This document shows positions 8,592 to 15,867 of a stretch of DNA of 64,000 nucleotides, one piece after another. The number at the start of each line of letters is the position of its first letter. The stretch's first letter is position 1. The translations under genes were made by a program, and so were the position numbers. The notes beneath the pieces were generated by a model. It was not told the DNA's origin. It worked only from the letters and a program-made list of their open reading frames with translations, and did not search any database. The stretch comes from Brevundimonas sp. (GTDB lineage: Bacteria; Pseudomonadota; Alphaproteobacteria; Caulobacterales; Caulobacteraceae), in contig NZ_JAQSDK010000037.1 in the NCBI RefSeq assembly GCF_029945885.1, positions 248,001 through 312,000 of the forward strand, given 5' to 3'.

Positions 8592-8744
8592 ATGTTGCAC
8601 CGCACCCAAAACTTGCGAATCGAACACATTGAGGCCATAAACGACTGGCTTAAGGCGCGTCCCCGACAGTCCGCTCGTTCGCCGACTGTCGATATCCGGT
8701 GCTGGATCGCGACTTGCTTGCGTGAGTCGACCAGTACCGAATGA
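8592..8744 (+). CDS. Orphan ribbon-helix-helix-like small protein, 50 residues
   Basis: Start ATG 8592 is preceded by GGGGAG at good spacing. The sequence fits an RHH pattern: an N-terminal strand (RTQNLRI), helix A (EHIEAINDWLKARP) and helix B (RSPTVDIRCWIATCLRES), as in antitoxin-type DNA-binding proteins. No toxin gene follows; the next gene is a cell wall hydrolase. Codon use and base composition are more AT-rich than the neighbours, which suggests acquisition. The assignment rests on pattern only, with no close family recognised. Confidence 0.5.
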   Translation: MLHRTQNLRIEHIEAINDWLKARPRQSARSPTVDIRCWIATCLRESTSTE

Positions 8745-8790
8745 AGATTTTCAGGGGCGGCATTGCGCCCTGCGGAACAGGATTGAGCCT

Positions 8791-9972
8791 TTGTCGCATC
8801 CCTCGCACCAGCGTGTGTCCCTGCACATCGATCGCGCGGCCCGTATTCGGCCCGTGACGGCAGCAGTGGCCTTTGGTGCATTGGTGGGATTGACGGTCGG
8901 CTGTGCCTATGTGGGCGGTTCGGCCGCCAGAGCGACGACGGTGCGCGCCCAGGCGGAGCGTATCGAGGGGGCCACGGCCGCCGGATTCACTGAAGAAGCC
9001 CTGTCGGCCGCTGCCGGGGGCCTCGACGCCAGCGCCCTCTCCATCGCCCGTCGTCATGACCCCTATACGGTCGCCGGCGGTGCCCAGCGCGATCGCCAGG
9101 CCGAACTGCTGACCGCCCGGCTCGAACAACTCCGCAACCAGCCCGGCTCCGGCCTGCGCCAGGTCAGCCTGACCTCGGCCGTCTCGGCCGCCCGTCCCTT
9201 CCGTCTCGGCAATGCCCTCGACGAGTCGCGTGACCTCGAATGCCTGACCCAGGCCGTCTATTACGAAGCTCGCGGCGAAGGTCGTGACGGTATGAAGGCC
9301 GTGGCCCAGGTCGTGCTCAACCGCGCCCGCCACCCCGCCTTCCCCAACAGTGTCTGCGGCGTCGTCTTCCAGGGGGCCGCTCGCCGCACCGGCTGCCAGT
9401 TCAGCTTCACCTGCAACGGTTCGATGCGGCGCGGCGTCAATCCCGTCGCCTGGGACCGGGCCCGCGACGTAGCCTCCAAGGCCCTGTCCGGCAGCGTCTT
9501 CGCCAGCGTTGGCAATGCCACCCATTTCCACACCACCGGCGTCGCGCCCGGCTGGCGCAACTCCCTGGTGCGGGTCAACCAGGTCGGCAGCCACCTGTTC
9601 TACCGCTTCGGCGGCCGTTCAGGCTCCAGCGCGGCCTTCAACTACGCCACCCGCCCCTCGTCCGATGCGGACCAGCCGCGTCTGATCCAGGCCAGTATGG
9701 ATCCGGCCGCCTCGGTGCGTCAGGCCGGTCAGGCCGTCGCCTACAGCCTGGTCCTGGCCCAGGAAGGTCTGGCCGGTGCCGACCGTGCCGAGACCGCACC
9801 CGTCGCGCCCGTCGCCCGCCCGGCCGCCACGCCGGCCCCGGCTCCGGTCACGGCAACCGCCACCCCCGTCGCCGCCGCAGCCTCGGCCTCGACGACCGGT
9901 GCCCCGCGCCCGGCAGCCACTGTCCCGGCCGCCGTGACCGCCACCACCCCGGCCGCCCAGCCCAAGGCCTGA
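8791..9972 (+). CDS. SleB-type cell wall hydrolase, second copy
   Basis: 393 residues from TTG 8791, which has AGGA eight bases upstream and avoids overlap with the preceding small gene; GTG at 8722 is an alternative that would add 23 residues. A membrane anchor (TAAVAFGALVGLTVGCAYVGG) is followed by a spacer and the Hydrolase_2 domain: CLTQAVYYEARGEG, VAQVVLNRARHPAFPNSVCGVVF, CQFSFTCNG, NATHFHT. The C-terminal 80 residues are low-complexity Ala/Pro/Thr, probably a periplasmic linker. It should act on peptidoglycan. Architecture matches the copy at 2455-3702, so the two are paralogues. Confidence 0.9.
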   Translation: MSHPSHQRVSLHIDRAARIRPVTAAVAFGALVGLTVGCAYVGGSAARATTVRAQAERIEGATAAGFTEEALSAAAGGLDASALSIARRHDPYTVAGGAQRDRQAELLTARLEQLRNQPGSGLRQVSLTSAVSAARPFRLGNALDESRDLECLTQAVYYEARGEGRDGMKAVAQVVLNRARHPAFPNSVCGVVFQGAARRTGCQFSFTCNGSMRRGVNPVAWDRARDVASKALSGSVFASVGNATHFHTTGVAPGWRNSLVRVNQVGSHLFYRFGGRSGSSAAFNYATRPSSDADQPRLIQASMDPAASVRQAGQAVAYSLVLAQEGLAGADRAETAPVAPVARPAATPAPAPVTATATPVAAAASASTTGAPRPAATVPAAVTATTPAAQPKA

Positions 9973-10091
9973 TCGCCCCGACGCGATCCTCCGACTGCCG
10001 CGACAGGACTCCCGTGACCGTCTGAGCGGCACCGGGTTTGCACCTGCGAGTCCGCCCCGTCCCGCTCCGGGACGTCCGGTTCGTTGAGTAC

Positions 10092-11270
10092 ATGTCCGCA
10101 GCTTCGCCCATCCCCGCCCCTGCCGTCCCGAACGTGCGCGCCGTCCGTGGCGGTGCCCTCGACGGCCTGCGCTTCCTCGCCGCCCTGTTCGTGGTCGTGT
10201 TTCATTTCGGCGATGAGGCCCCGGTCGCCATCGCCTCCCTGCACGAGAGCCTGGGTCGAGGCTATCTGGCCACCGACTTCTTCCTGATGCTGTCAGGCTT
10301 CGTCCTGGCCCGCGCCTATGGCGCGCCCATCATCGCCGGGACGGTCTCGCCGGGACGCTTCTGGTGGAAGCGGTTCACCCGCTGCTATCCGACCCATCTG
10401 ATCACCCTCGGCCTGCTGACCGCCATGGTCGCCATCGCCGCCCTGCTGGGCGTTGCCGCCAACCATCCCGAAAACTTCCCCTGGTCAGGCGTACCGGCCC
10501 AGATCCTGTTGCTGCACGTCTTCGGCCAGGGCGGCGGCCAGTGGAACATCCCCAGCTGGACGATCTCCGCCCTGCTGGTCTGCTATGCCGCCTTTCCGTG
10601 GCTGTGGCGGCGAATGCTGTATGTCCGACGCCCGCTGACGGCCCTCGGCCTGGGCCTGCTGATCCTGGTCGGGGCCGACCTGGCCAGCCTCGCCCTGCTG
10701 GGCGCGGAACAGTTCAGCCTGCCGTTCCAGTGGGCCATCGTGCGCGCCGCCCCCCTCTTCCTCGTCGGCCTGACCCTGGCCCGGATCGTCCAGACCGGCA
10801 CCTGGAGTCCGGGATCGGCGCGGCTGACCGGTTTCGCCGGCGTCGTCCTGCTGCTCGGCAATGCCGCCCTGTCCGGGCCGGACCTGGTCAATGTCCTGGC
10901 CATCGCCACCGTGATCGTCGGCAGCGGGGCCGCCCCGGTGACCCGACCCCTGCCCGGGGCAGAATGGGGCGCGCGGGTCAGCTTCAGCCTGTTCATGACC
11001 CACACCCTGACCGGGGCCGTCTGGTTCGGCCTGGTCGTGCCGCAGCTGGTGCGACGCCTGCCCGCGCTCGAGACGGTCGCCTGGCAGGGCTGGATGCTGT
11101 GGCTGGGGGCCGGGGTCGCCGCCCTGGTGGTCGCCGACCTCTACAACCGGCTGATCGACGCCCCGATCCAGCGCTGGCTCAACGCCCGTCTGTTCGCACC
11201 CGGAGCGCGGTCGCCGTTCAGCCGGTGGTCGCGTCCAGCCCGATATCCAGCGCCGGAGCCGAGTGCGTAA
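10092..11270 (+). CDS. Acyltransferase 3 family membrane protein
   Basis: 392 residues with about ten hydrophobic segments. The N-terminal signature RGGALDGLRFLAALFVVVFH with its His is the hallmark of acyltransferase-3 proteins that O-acylate polysaccharides or lipids from the cytoplasmic membrane; a second motif RFWWKRFTRCYPTHL follows. Substrate unknown. The last 53 bases overlap the 3' end of nadC on the opposite strand. Confidence 0.88.
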   Translation: MSAASPIPAPAVPNVRAVRGGALDGLRFLAALFVVVFHFGDEAPVAIASLHESLGRGYLATDFFLMLSGFVLARAYGAPIIAGTVSPGRFWWKRFTRCYPTHLITLGLLTAMVAIAALLGVAANHPENFPWSGVPAQILLLHVFGQGGGQWNIPSWTISALLVCYAAFPWLWRRMLYVRRPLTALGLGLLILVGADLASLALLGAEQFSLPFQWAIVRAAPLFLVGLTLARIVQTGTWSPGSARLTGFAGVVLLLGNAALSGPDLVNVLAIATVIVGSGAAPVTRPLPGAEWGARVSFSLFMTHTLTGAVWFGLVVPQLVRRLPALETVAWQGWMLWLGAGVAALVVADLYNRLIDAPIQRWLNARLFAPGARSPFSRWSRPARYPAPEPSA

Positions 11271-12081
11271 GCGCCCCGACCGAGATGACATCGACTCCGG
11301 TGCGGGCGATCGCCGCCACCGTCTCCAGATTGACGCCGCCCGAGGCCTCGAGGATCACCGCCCCGAACGGGCTGGTCTTGCGCCGCCGCACGGCCTCGGT
11401 CAGGTCCGCGAGGCTGAAATTATCCAGCATGATCACGTCCGGTGTCTCGGCCAGGGCCTGATCCAGCTGCTCCAGACTGTCGACCTCGACCTCGATCTTC
11501 ATCAGATGGCCGACCGCCGCCCGGGCGCGGCGCACCGCCGTCGAGACCCCGCCGCACACGGCCACATGGTTGTCCTTGATCAGGATGGCGTCATCCAGAC
11601 CGAAACGATGGTTGGCACCGCCGCCGCAGACCACGGCGTGCTTCTCCAGCGCCCGCAGGCCCGGGGTGGTCTTGCGGGTGTCGGCGATGCGCGCCCGCGT
11701 GCCCTTGATGGCCTCGACATAGGCCCGGGTCAGGGTGGCGATGCCGCACAGCCGCCCCAGCAGGTTCAGCGCCGTGCGCTCGGCCGCCAGAAAGGCCCGG
11801 GCGTCGGCCTCGACCTCGGCCAGCACGTCTCCGGCCGCGAAGGCCTCGCCGTCCCGCATCTTCAGGGTGATGGTCGCCTGCGGATCCATGGCCAGCACCG
11901 CCAGCCGCACACAGTCGATCCCGGCCAGAACGCCCGGCTTGCGCGCGGCGAACACGGCCCGCATCCGCGCGCCCTCGGGGATACAGGCCTGGCCGGTCAC
12001 GTCCCCGCCCCGGCCCAGGTCCTCGGCCAGGGCCATCCGCACCACCGGATCGATCATCAGGTCGGGAAGCTGACGGATCAT
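11218..12081 (-). CDS. nadC: Nicotinate-nucleotide diphosphorylase (carboxylating)
   Basis: 287 residues, full length for NadC. It converts quinolinate and PRPP to nicotinate mononucleotide, CO2 and PPi. Visible motifs: DLGRGGDVT, AERTALNLLGRLCGIATLT, the substrate-binding DTRKTTPGLRALEKHAV and GGGANHRFGLDDAILIKDNH, and EVEVDSLEQ. It is the last gene of the nad operon; its ATG overlaps the nadB stop in ATGA (12078-12081), implying coupled translation. Its 3' end overlaps the convergent acyltransferase gene. Confidence 0.97.
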   Translation of the reverse strand: MIRQLPDLMIDPVVRMALAEDLGRGGDVTGQACIPEGARMRAVFAARKPGVLAGIDCVRLAVLAMDPQATITLKMRDGEAFAAGDVLAEVEADARAFLAAERTALNLLGRLCGIATLTRAYVEAIKGTRARIADTRKTTPGLRALEKHAVVCGGGANHRFGLDDAILIKDNHVAVCGGVSTAVRRARAAVGHLMKIEVEVDSLEQLDQALAETPDVIMLDNFSLADLTEAVRRRKTSPFGAVILEASGGVNLETVAAIARTGVDVISVGALTHSAPALDIGLDATTG

Positions 12082-13601
12082 GAGACGACCTCGATCTGTG
12101 GCGGGGTCACGGCCCCGGTCTTGCGCCGGATCCGCGTATGGCGGGCCGGTGCCGCGGTTTCAGGATAGTCCGAGCGCCAGTGACCGCCCCGGCTCTCGTG
12201 CCGGGCCAGGGCCGCCTCGGCGATCAACCGCGCCGCCGTCACCGGCGCGGCCCCGGGCCACCGGGCATCCAGCCGGTCGATCAGGACGACCAGGGCCGTC
12301 AGCCCCGCCGCGTCCCGCACCACCCCGGCCCCGTCGCTCATACCCTGCCTCAGCTCGGCCAGGGCCGCCGCCGGCAGGTCAACACCGGCGCGCACCGGCA
12401 GCAGCGCCCCCTGGCCACCGAACTCGCTGGCCGCGGCCTGGCCGGTCCGCCGCCCGAAGGCGGCCGCTTCCAGCAGGGAGTTGGAGGCCAGCCGATTGGC
12501 ACCATGCACCCCCGTCGCCGCGCATTCGCCGACCGCATAGAGGCCCGGCAGACTGGTGCGCCCGTCGGTGCCGGCGGCGATGCCGCCCATATGATAATGG
12601 GCCGCGGCCGCGACCGGAATCGGTGTCTCGCGCGGGTCCAGCCCGGCCCGCATACAGGCGGAAAACACGGCCGGGAATTCCTCGGGGAATTTCGCGCCGA
12701 TGGCGGTGCGACAGTCGAGGAAGGCTCCGCGTCCCGCGACCCGCGCCGCATGGACGGCCCGGGCCACGACGTCGCGCGACTGCAGGTCGGCTCCCGGTTC
12801 GTCGCCGAGCAGGAACCGGCCGTCACGATCAAGCAGTCGCGCCCCCTCACCACGCAGGGCCTCGGTGGCCAGCGGCATGGGGTCGAGACCGACATCGATG
12901 GCGGTCGGGTGGAACTGCACGAATTCGGGGTCGAGGATTTCCGCGCCCGCTTGCCAGGCCAGGGCCATGCCCTCGCCCAGCAGGGCCGCAGGGGTGGTGG
13001 TGGCCGCGAACAGCCCGCCCACGCCGCCGGTGGCCAGCACCACGGCCGGGGCCAGCACCTCGACCTGCCGGTCGCCGCGCGTCACCAGCACGCCCCGCAC
13101 CCGTCCGGTGGTGTCCTGGATCAGGCTCTTCAGCCGGCCGTCCTCCCAGACCTCGATATGATCGGCGGCGCGCACCGCCGTGACCAGGGCCGACAGGATG
13201 GCGCGCCCGGCCCCGTCGCCGCCGACCCGGGCCACCCGGGCCCGCGAATGGGCCGCTTCCAGACTGACCTCGAACCCGCCGTCCGCGTCGCGGTCGAACG
13301 GCGCGCCCAGCTTCGCCAGCCATTCCACCGTCGCCCGACCGTCGCCGGTCAGGGTGCGGGTCGCCTCGGCCTCGACCAGACCGGCTCCCGCCGCCGTCGT
13401 GTCGGCCGCATGCAGGGCCGGGGCGTCACCGGCCGACAGGGCCGCCGCCACCCCGCCCTGGGCCCAGGCTGAGGAACAGGCCTGCAGCAGGGGGGCGGGG
13501 GTGATCACCAGCACCTTGCGCGGAGCCGCCTCCAGCGCCGCCGACAGACCGGCCAGGCCGCCGCCGACGATGACCGGACCGTCGTGATGGATCCGGCTCA
13601 C
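12078..13601 (-). CDS. nadB: L-aspartate oxidase
   Basis: 507 residues. Oxidises L-aspartate to iminoaspartate, the substrate for NadA. The FAD Rossmann motif VGGGLAGLSAALEA opens the protein; SSAWAQGGVAAAL, HSRARV, ATGGVGGLFAATTTP, EFVQFHPTA and GEGARLLDRDGRF are typical for the succinate dehydrogenase/aspartate oxidase flavoprotein family, and ECAATGVHGANRLASNSLLE marks the oxidase. Overlaps the M50 gene upstream and nadC downstream by ATGA at both junctions. Confidence 0.97.
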   Translation of the reverse strand: MSRIHHDGPVIVGGGLAGLSAALEAAPRKVLVITPAPLLQACSSAWAQGGVAAALSAGDAPALHAADTTAAGAGLVEAEATRTLTGDGRATVEWLAKLGAPFDRDADGGFEVSLEAAHSRARVARVGGDGAGRAILSALVTAVRAADHIEVWEDGRLKSLIQDTTGRVRGVLVTRGDRQVEVLAPAVVLATGGVGGLFAATTTPAALLGEGMALAWQAGAEILDPEFVQFHPTAIDVGLDPMPLATEALRGEGARLLDRDGRFLLGDEPGADLQSRDVVARAVHAARVAGRGAFLDCRTAIGAKFPEEFPAVFSACMRAGLDPRETPIPVAAAAHYHMGGIAAGTDGRTSLPGLYAVGECAATGVHGANRLASNSLLEAAAFGRRTGQAAASEFGGQGALLPVRAGVDLPAAALAELRQGMSDGAGVVRDAAGLTALVVLIDRLDARWPGAAPVTAARLIAEAALARHESRGGHWRSDYPETAAPARHTRIRRKTGAVTPPQIEVVS

Positions 13602-14446
13602 CGGCCGAAGTCCAGATAGTTGCGACCGATGGCCAGTCCTCCCGAAAGGGTGCCGTCACCCAGCGGGATCAGGGCCGCCAGCGCCACCCCGACACAGGCC
13701 ACGGCGGCCAGCACGAACAGACCGACGCTGTAGCCGGCTTCGGCGGCGCTCAGCGGCCGGCCTTCGGGACGCCAGGCCCCGCGGCGAAGATGGCCGAACA
13801 GGGCCAGGGCGAGGAAGCCGGCGAAGATATAGCTGCCGTTGGAGATGCCCCAGAGCACGACCAGCGCCCCCATGGCGATCATCGCCCCCTTCTCGACCAT
13901 CGGATGAATCCGGGCGAGCACAGGACCGAGGGCCCGCGAGCCGTCCAGCGGCGGGGCCGGAGCCAGATTGACCAGATTGATCGCCGCGATCACCGCCGCG
14001 CCCAGCAGCCAGACCTTGCCGCCCAGCACGAGGAACAGGATGAAGAAGGGTATGGCGGCCAGCAGGCCGAAGGCCGGTCCGGCCAGTGAGACCTTGACCC
14101 CCTCCCATTCGCTGTCGGGCAGGCGCTGGCCCCGGGCCATCCCGCCGAGGAAGGGGATGATGTAGATCTTCGCCGGGCCCATGCCGTAACGGTTCATCGC
14201 CAGAACATGGCCGTACTCATGCACCAGCAGGCCCCAGATGGCGGCCACGGCCACCACCCAGCTGCCGCTGAAATACCAGAGGAAGGCCCCCAGCAGGGCC
14301 GTCGAGACCAGGGCCCAGACCAGCGACTGGCCGGCGACCTCGGGCGCGGCACCGCCGGAACGGGCCGCCGGCACCGCCGGGGCCGCGGGTGTGGTGGCCG
14401 GGGCGTCCCAGGGACCGCGCCGGACGGGGGGGGTGTCGTCGCTCAT
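13598..14446 (-). CDS. Site-2 protease family (M50) integral membrane metalloprotease
   Basis: 282 residues with about six membrane segments. The zinc site HEYGH (His76, Glu77, His80) lies in the first long hydrophobic part and the third ligand motif NLAPAPPLDGSRAL follows, both diagnostic of intramembrane M50 peptidases. No PDZ domain is seen. A Pro/Ala-rich N-terminal 40 residues is cytoplasmic. The gene is embedded between a 37-residue ORF and nadB with ATGA overlaps on both sides, so it is co-translated with NAD synthesis genes; the functional reason is unknown. Confidence 0.92.
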   Translation of the reverse strand: MSDDTPPVRRGPWDAPATTPAAPAVPAARSGGAAPEVAGQSLVWALVSTALLGAFLWYFSGSWVVAVAAIWGLLVHEYGHVLAMNRYGMGPAKIYIIPFLGGMARGQRLPDSEWEGVKVSLAGPAFGLLAAIPFFILFLVLGGKVWLLGAAVIAAINLVNLAPAPPLDGSRALGPVLARIHPMVEKGAMIAMGALVVLWGISNGSYIFAGFLALALFGHLRRGAWRPEGRPLSAAEAGYSVGLFVLAAVACVGVALAALIPLGDGTLSGGLAIGRNYLDFGR

Positions 14447-14556
14447 GAGGTCGCCGCCGGGCGTCCCGCGGCCAGCCAGGAGACCAGCAGGGCCATCAGC
14501 TTCAGGGTCTTCGGCTCCACCGTGGCGACGAGCCGGACAGGGGCAACATAGTGCAT
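14443..14556 (-). CDS. 37-residue ORF coupled between nadA and the M50 protease
   Basis: ATG at 14556 shares its A with the nadA stop (TGATG) and the stop TGA at 14443 overlaps the M50 start as ATGA. The peptide starts MHYVAPVRLVATVEPK and has a moderately hydrophobic stretch LMALLVSWLAA, so it may associate with the membrane. No family recognised. Perfect packing at both ends supports real translation, though it could instead serve only to carry ribosomes from nadA to the protease. Confidence 0.6.
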   Translation of the reverse strand: MHYVAPVRLVATVEPKTLKLMALLVSWLAAGRPAATS

Positions 14557-15635
14557 CAGATCAGCTCCACGGCGACATGGTGACGGGCCTTGATCATGTC
14601 ATAGCGCGCCGGAACCGCCGGCGGCGGCAGGTCGATCATCCGCTGCACCGCACGCTGCGCCGGGGCGATCATGGCCTCGGGCACGGTGACCTCGAACTGC
14701 ATGTTGACCAGGCAGTCGCGGATATTCTCCAGCGTGATCCGCTTCATATAGGGGCACAGGTTGCAGGGGCCGATGAATTGGACCCCGGGGACGTCCCCGG
14801 CGATGTTGGCGGCCATCGAACATTCGGTCAGCAGCACCACCTGTTTCGGCCGGCGCGCGGTGACATGGTCGATCAGGGCCGCCGTCGATCCGGCGAAGTC
14901 CGAGGCGGCCAGCACCTCTTCCGGGCATTCCGGATGGGCCAGGATCTCGGCGTCGGGATAGGCCGCGCGCATCTCGGCGATGTCGGCCGCGGTGAAGCGT
15001 TCGTGGACGATGCAGCGGCCCTTCCAGGCGATGATGCCGACATGGGTCTGGGCGGCGACGTTGCGGGCGAGGAATTCGTCGGGGATCAGGATGACCTTGT
15101 CGACGCCCCATTCCCGGGCCGCCCATTCGACCACCTGCACCGCATTGGCGCTGGTGCAACAGATGTCGGTCTCGGCCTTCACGTCGGCGGTGGTGTTCAC
15201 ATAGGTGACCACCGGCAGGCCCGGATGGCGCTGTTTGATCAGCCGCACGTCGGCCCCGGTGATCGACTCGGCCAGCGAACAGCCGGCCTTCAGGTCGGGG
15301 ATCAGCACCGTCTTGTCGGGGCTCAGAATCTTCGAGGTCTCGGCCATGAAATGCACGCCGGCCTGGACGATGACCTTCGCCTTCGACCGGGCCGCCTCCT
15401 TGGCCAGGCCCAGGCTGTCCCCGACATAGTCGCCGACCCCGTGGAAGATCTCGGGCGTCATATAGTTGTGGGCCAGGATGACGGCGTCGCGCTCGCGCTT
15501 GAGCCGGTTGATCTCGACGATCAGCTCGGCCTGGGCCGGCCACTCCATCGGGGTGACGAAATCCTTGACCTTGTCCCAGACCGGCGCGGTCTCGCGCGCC
15601 GTGCTCTCCGACAAACCGAACATGCCGTTCGCCAT
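14556..15635 (-). CDS. nadA: Quinolinate synthase A
   Basis: 359 residues from the second ATG (15635), which has GGAGGA six bases upstream; the ATG at 15641 sits directly against that site. Condenses iminoaspartate with dihydroxyacetone phosphate to quinolinate using a 4Fe-4S cluster. Cluster-type Cys lie in LKAGCSLAES, DICCTSANAVQVVEW and FIGPCNLCPYMKR; substrate motifs AHNYMTPEI, VHFMAETSKIL, PDEFLARNVA and AHPECP are present. First gene of the nad operon, behind a promoter with a dyad. Confidence 0.97.
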   Translation of the reverse strand: MANGMFGLSESTARETAPVWDKVKDFVTPMEWPAQAELIVEINRLKRERDAVILAHNYMTPEIFHGVGDYVGDSLGLAKEAARSKAKVIVQAGVHFMAETSKILSPDKTVLIPDLKAGCSLAESITGADVRLIKQRHPGLPVVTYVNTTADVKAETDICCTSANAVQVVEWAAREWGVDKVILIPDEFLARNVAAQTHVGIIAWKGRCIVHERFTAADIAEMRAAYPDAEILAHPECPEEVLAASDFAGSTAALIDHVTARRPKQVVLLTECSMAANIAGDVPGVQFIGPCNLCPYMKRITLENIRDCLVNMQFEVTVPEAMIAPAQRAVQRMIDLPPPAVPARYDMIKARHHVAVELI

Positions 15636-15650
15636 CACCATTCCTCCACC

Positions 15651-15681
15651 TTATGCTCAGAAGTAGCATAAGTGCAGTCAA
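15651..15681 (-). promoter_or_regulatory. nadA promoter with overlapping operator-like dyad
   Basis: On the minus strand a -35-like TTGACT (15681-15676) precedes a perfect inverted repeat TTATGCT-N7-AGCATAA (15671-15651) that covers the expected -10 region and ends four bases before the ribosome binding site. This is the layout of a repressor operator. Alphaproteobacterial nad genes are known to be controlled by NrtR- or NadQ-type repressors, but I cannot assign which one from the motif. Confidence 0.6.
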
Positions 15682-15867
15682 TGTAGGCCCCCGCCCCCGG
15701 AATGCAAGGGCCGTATCGACAGACCGTATCGGGAAAACCGGTCCGTCCCCGGGCCGGATCCGCCACGGGCCGCAGAGGAACCCCGGCCATTTAACGGCGA
15801 CTTTTGATCCAGAAGCCCTACAAGGGCGGATAAACCCACCCCGAAACCTCCACCAGCACTCCTTCCC

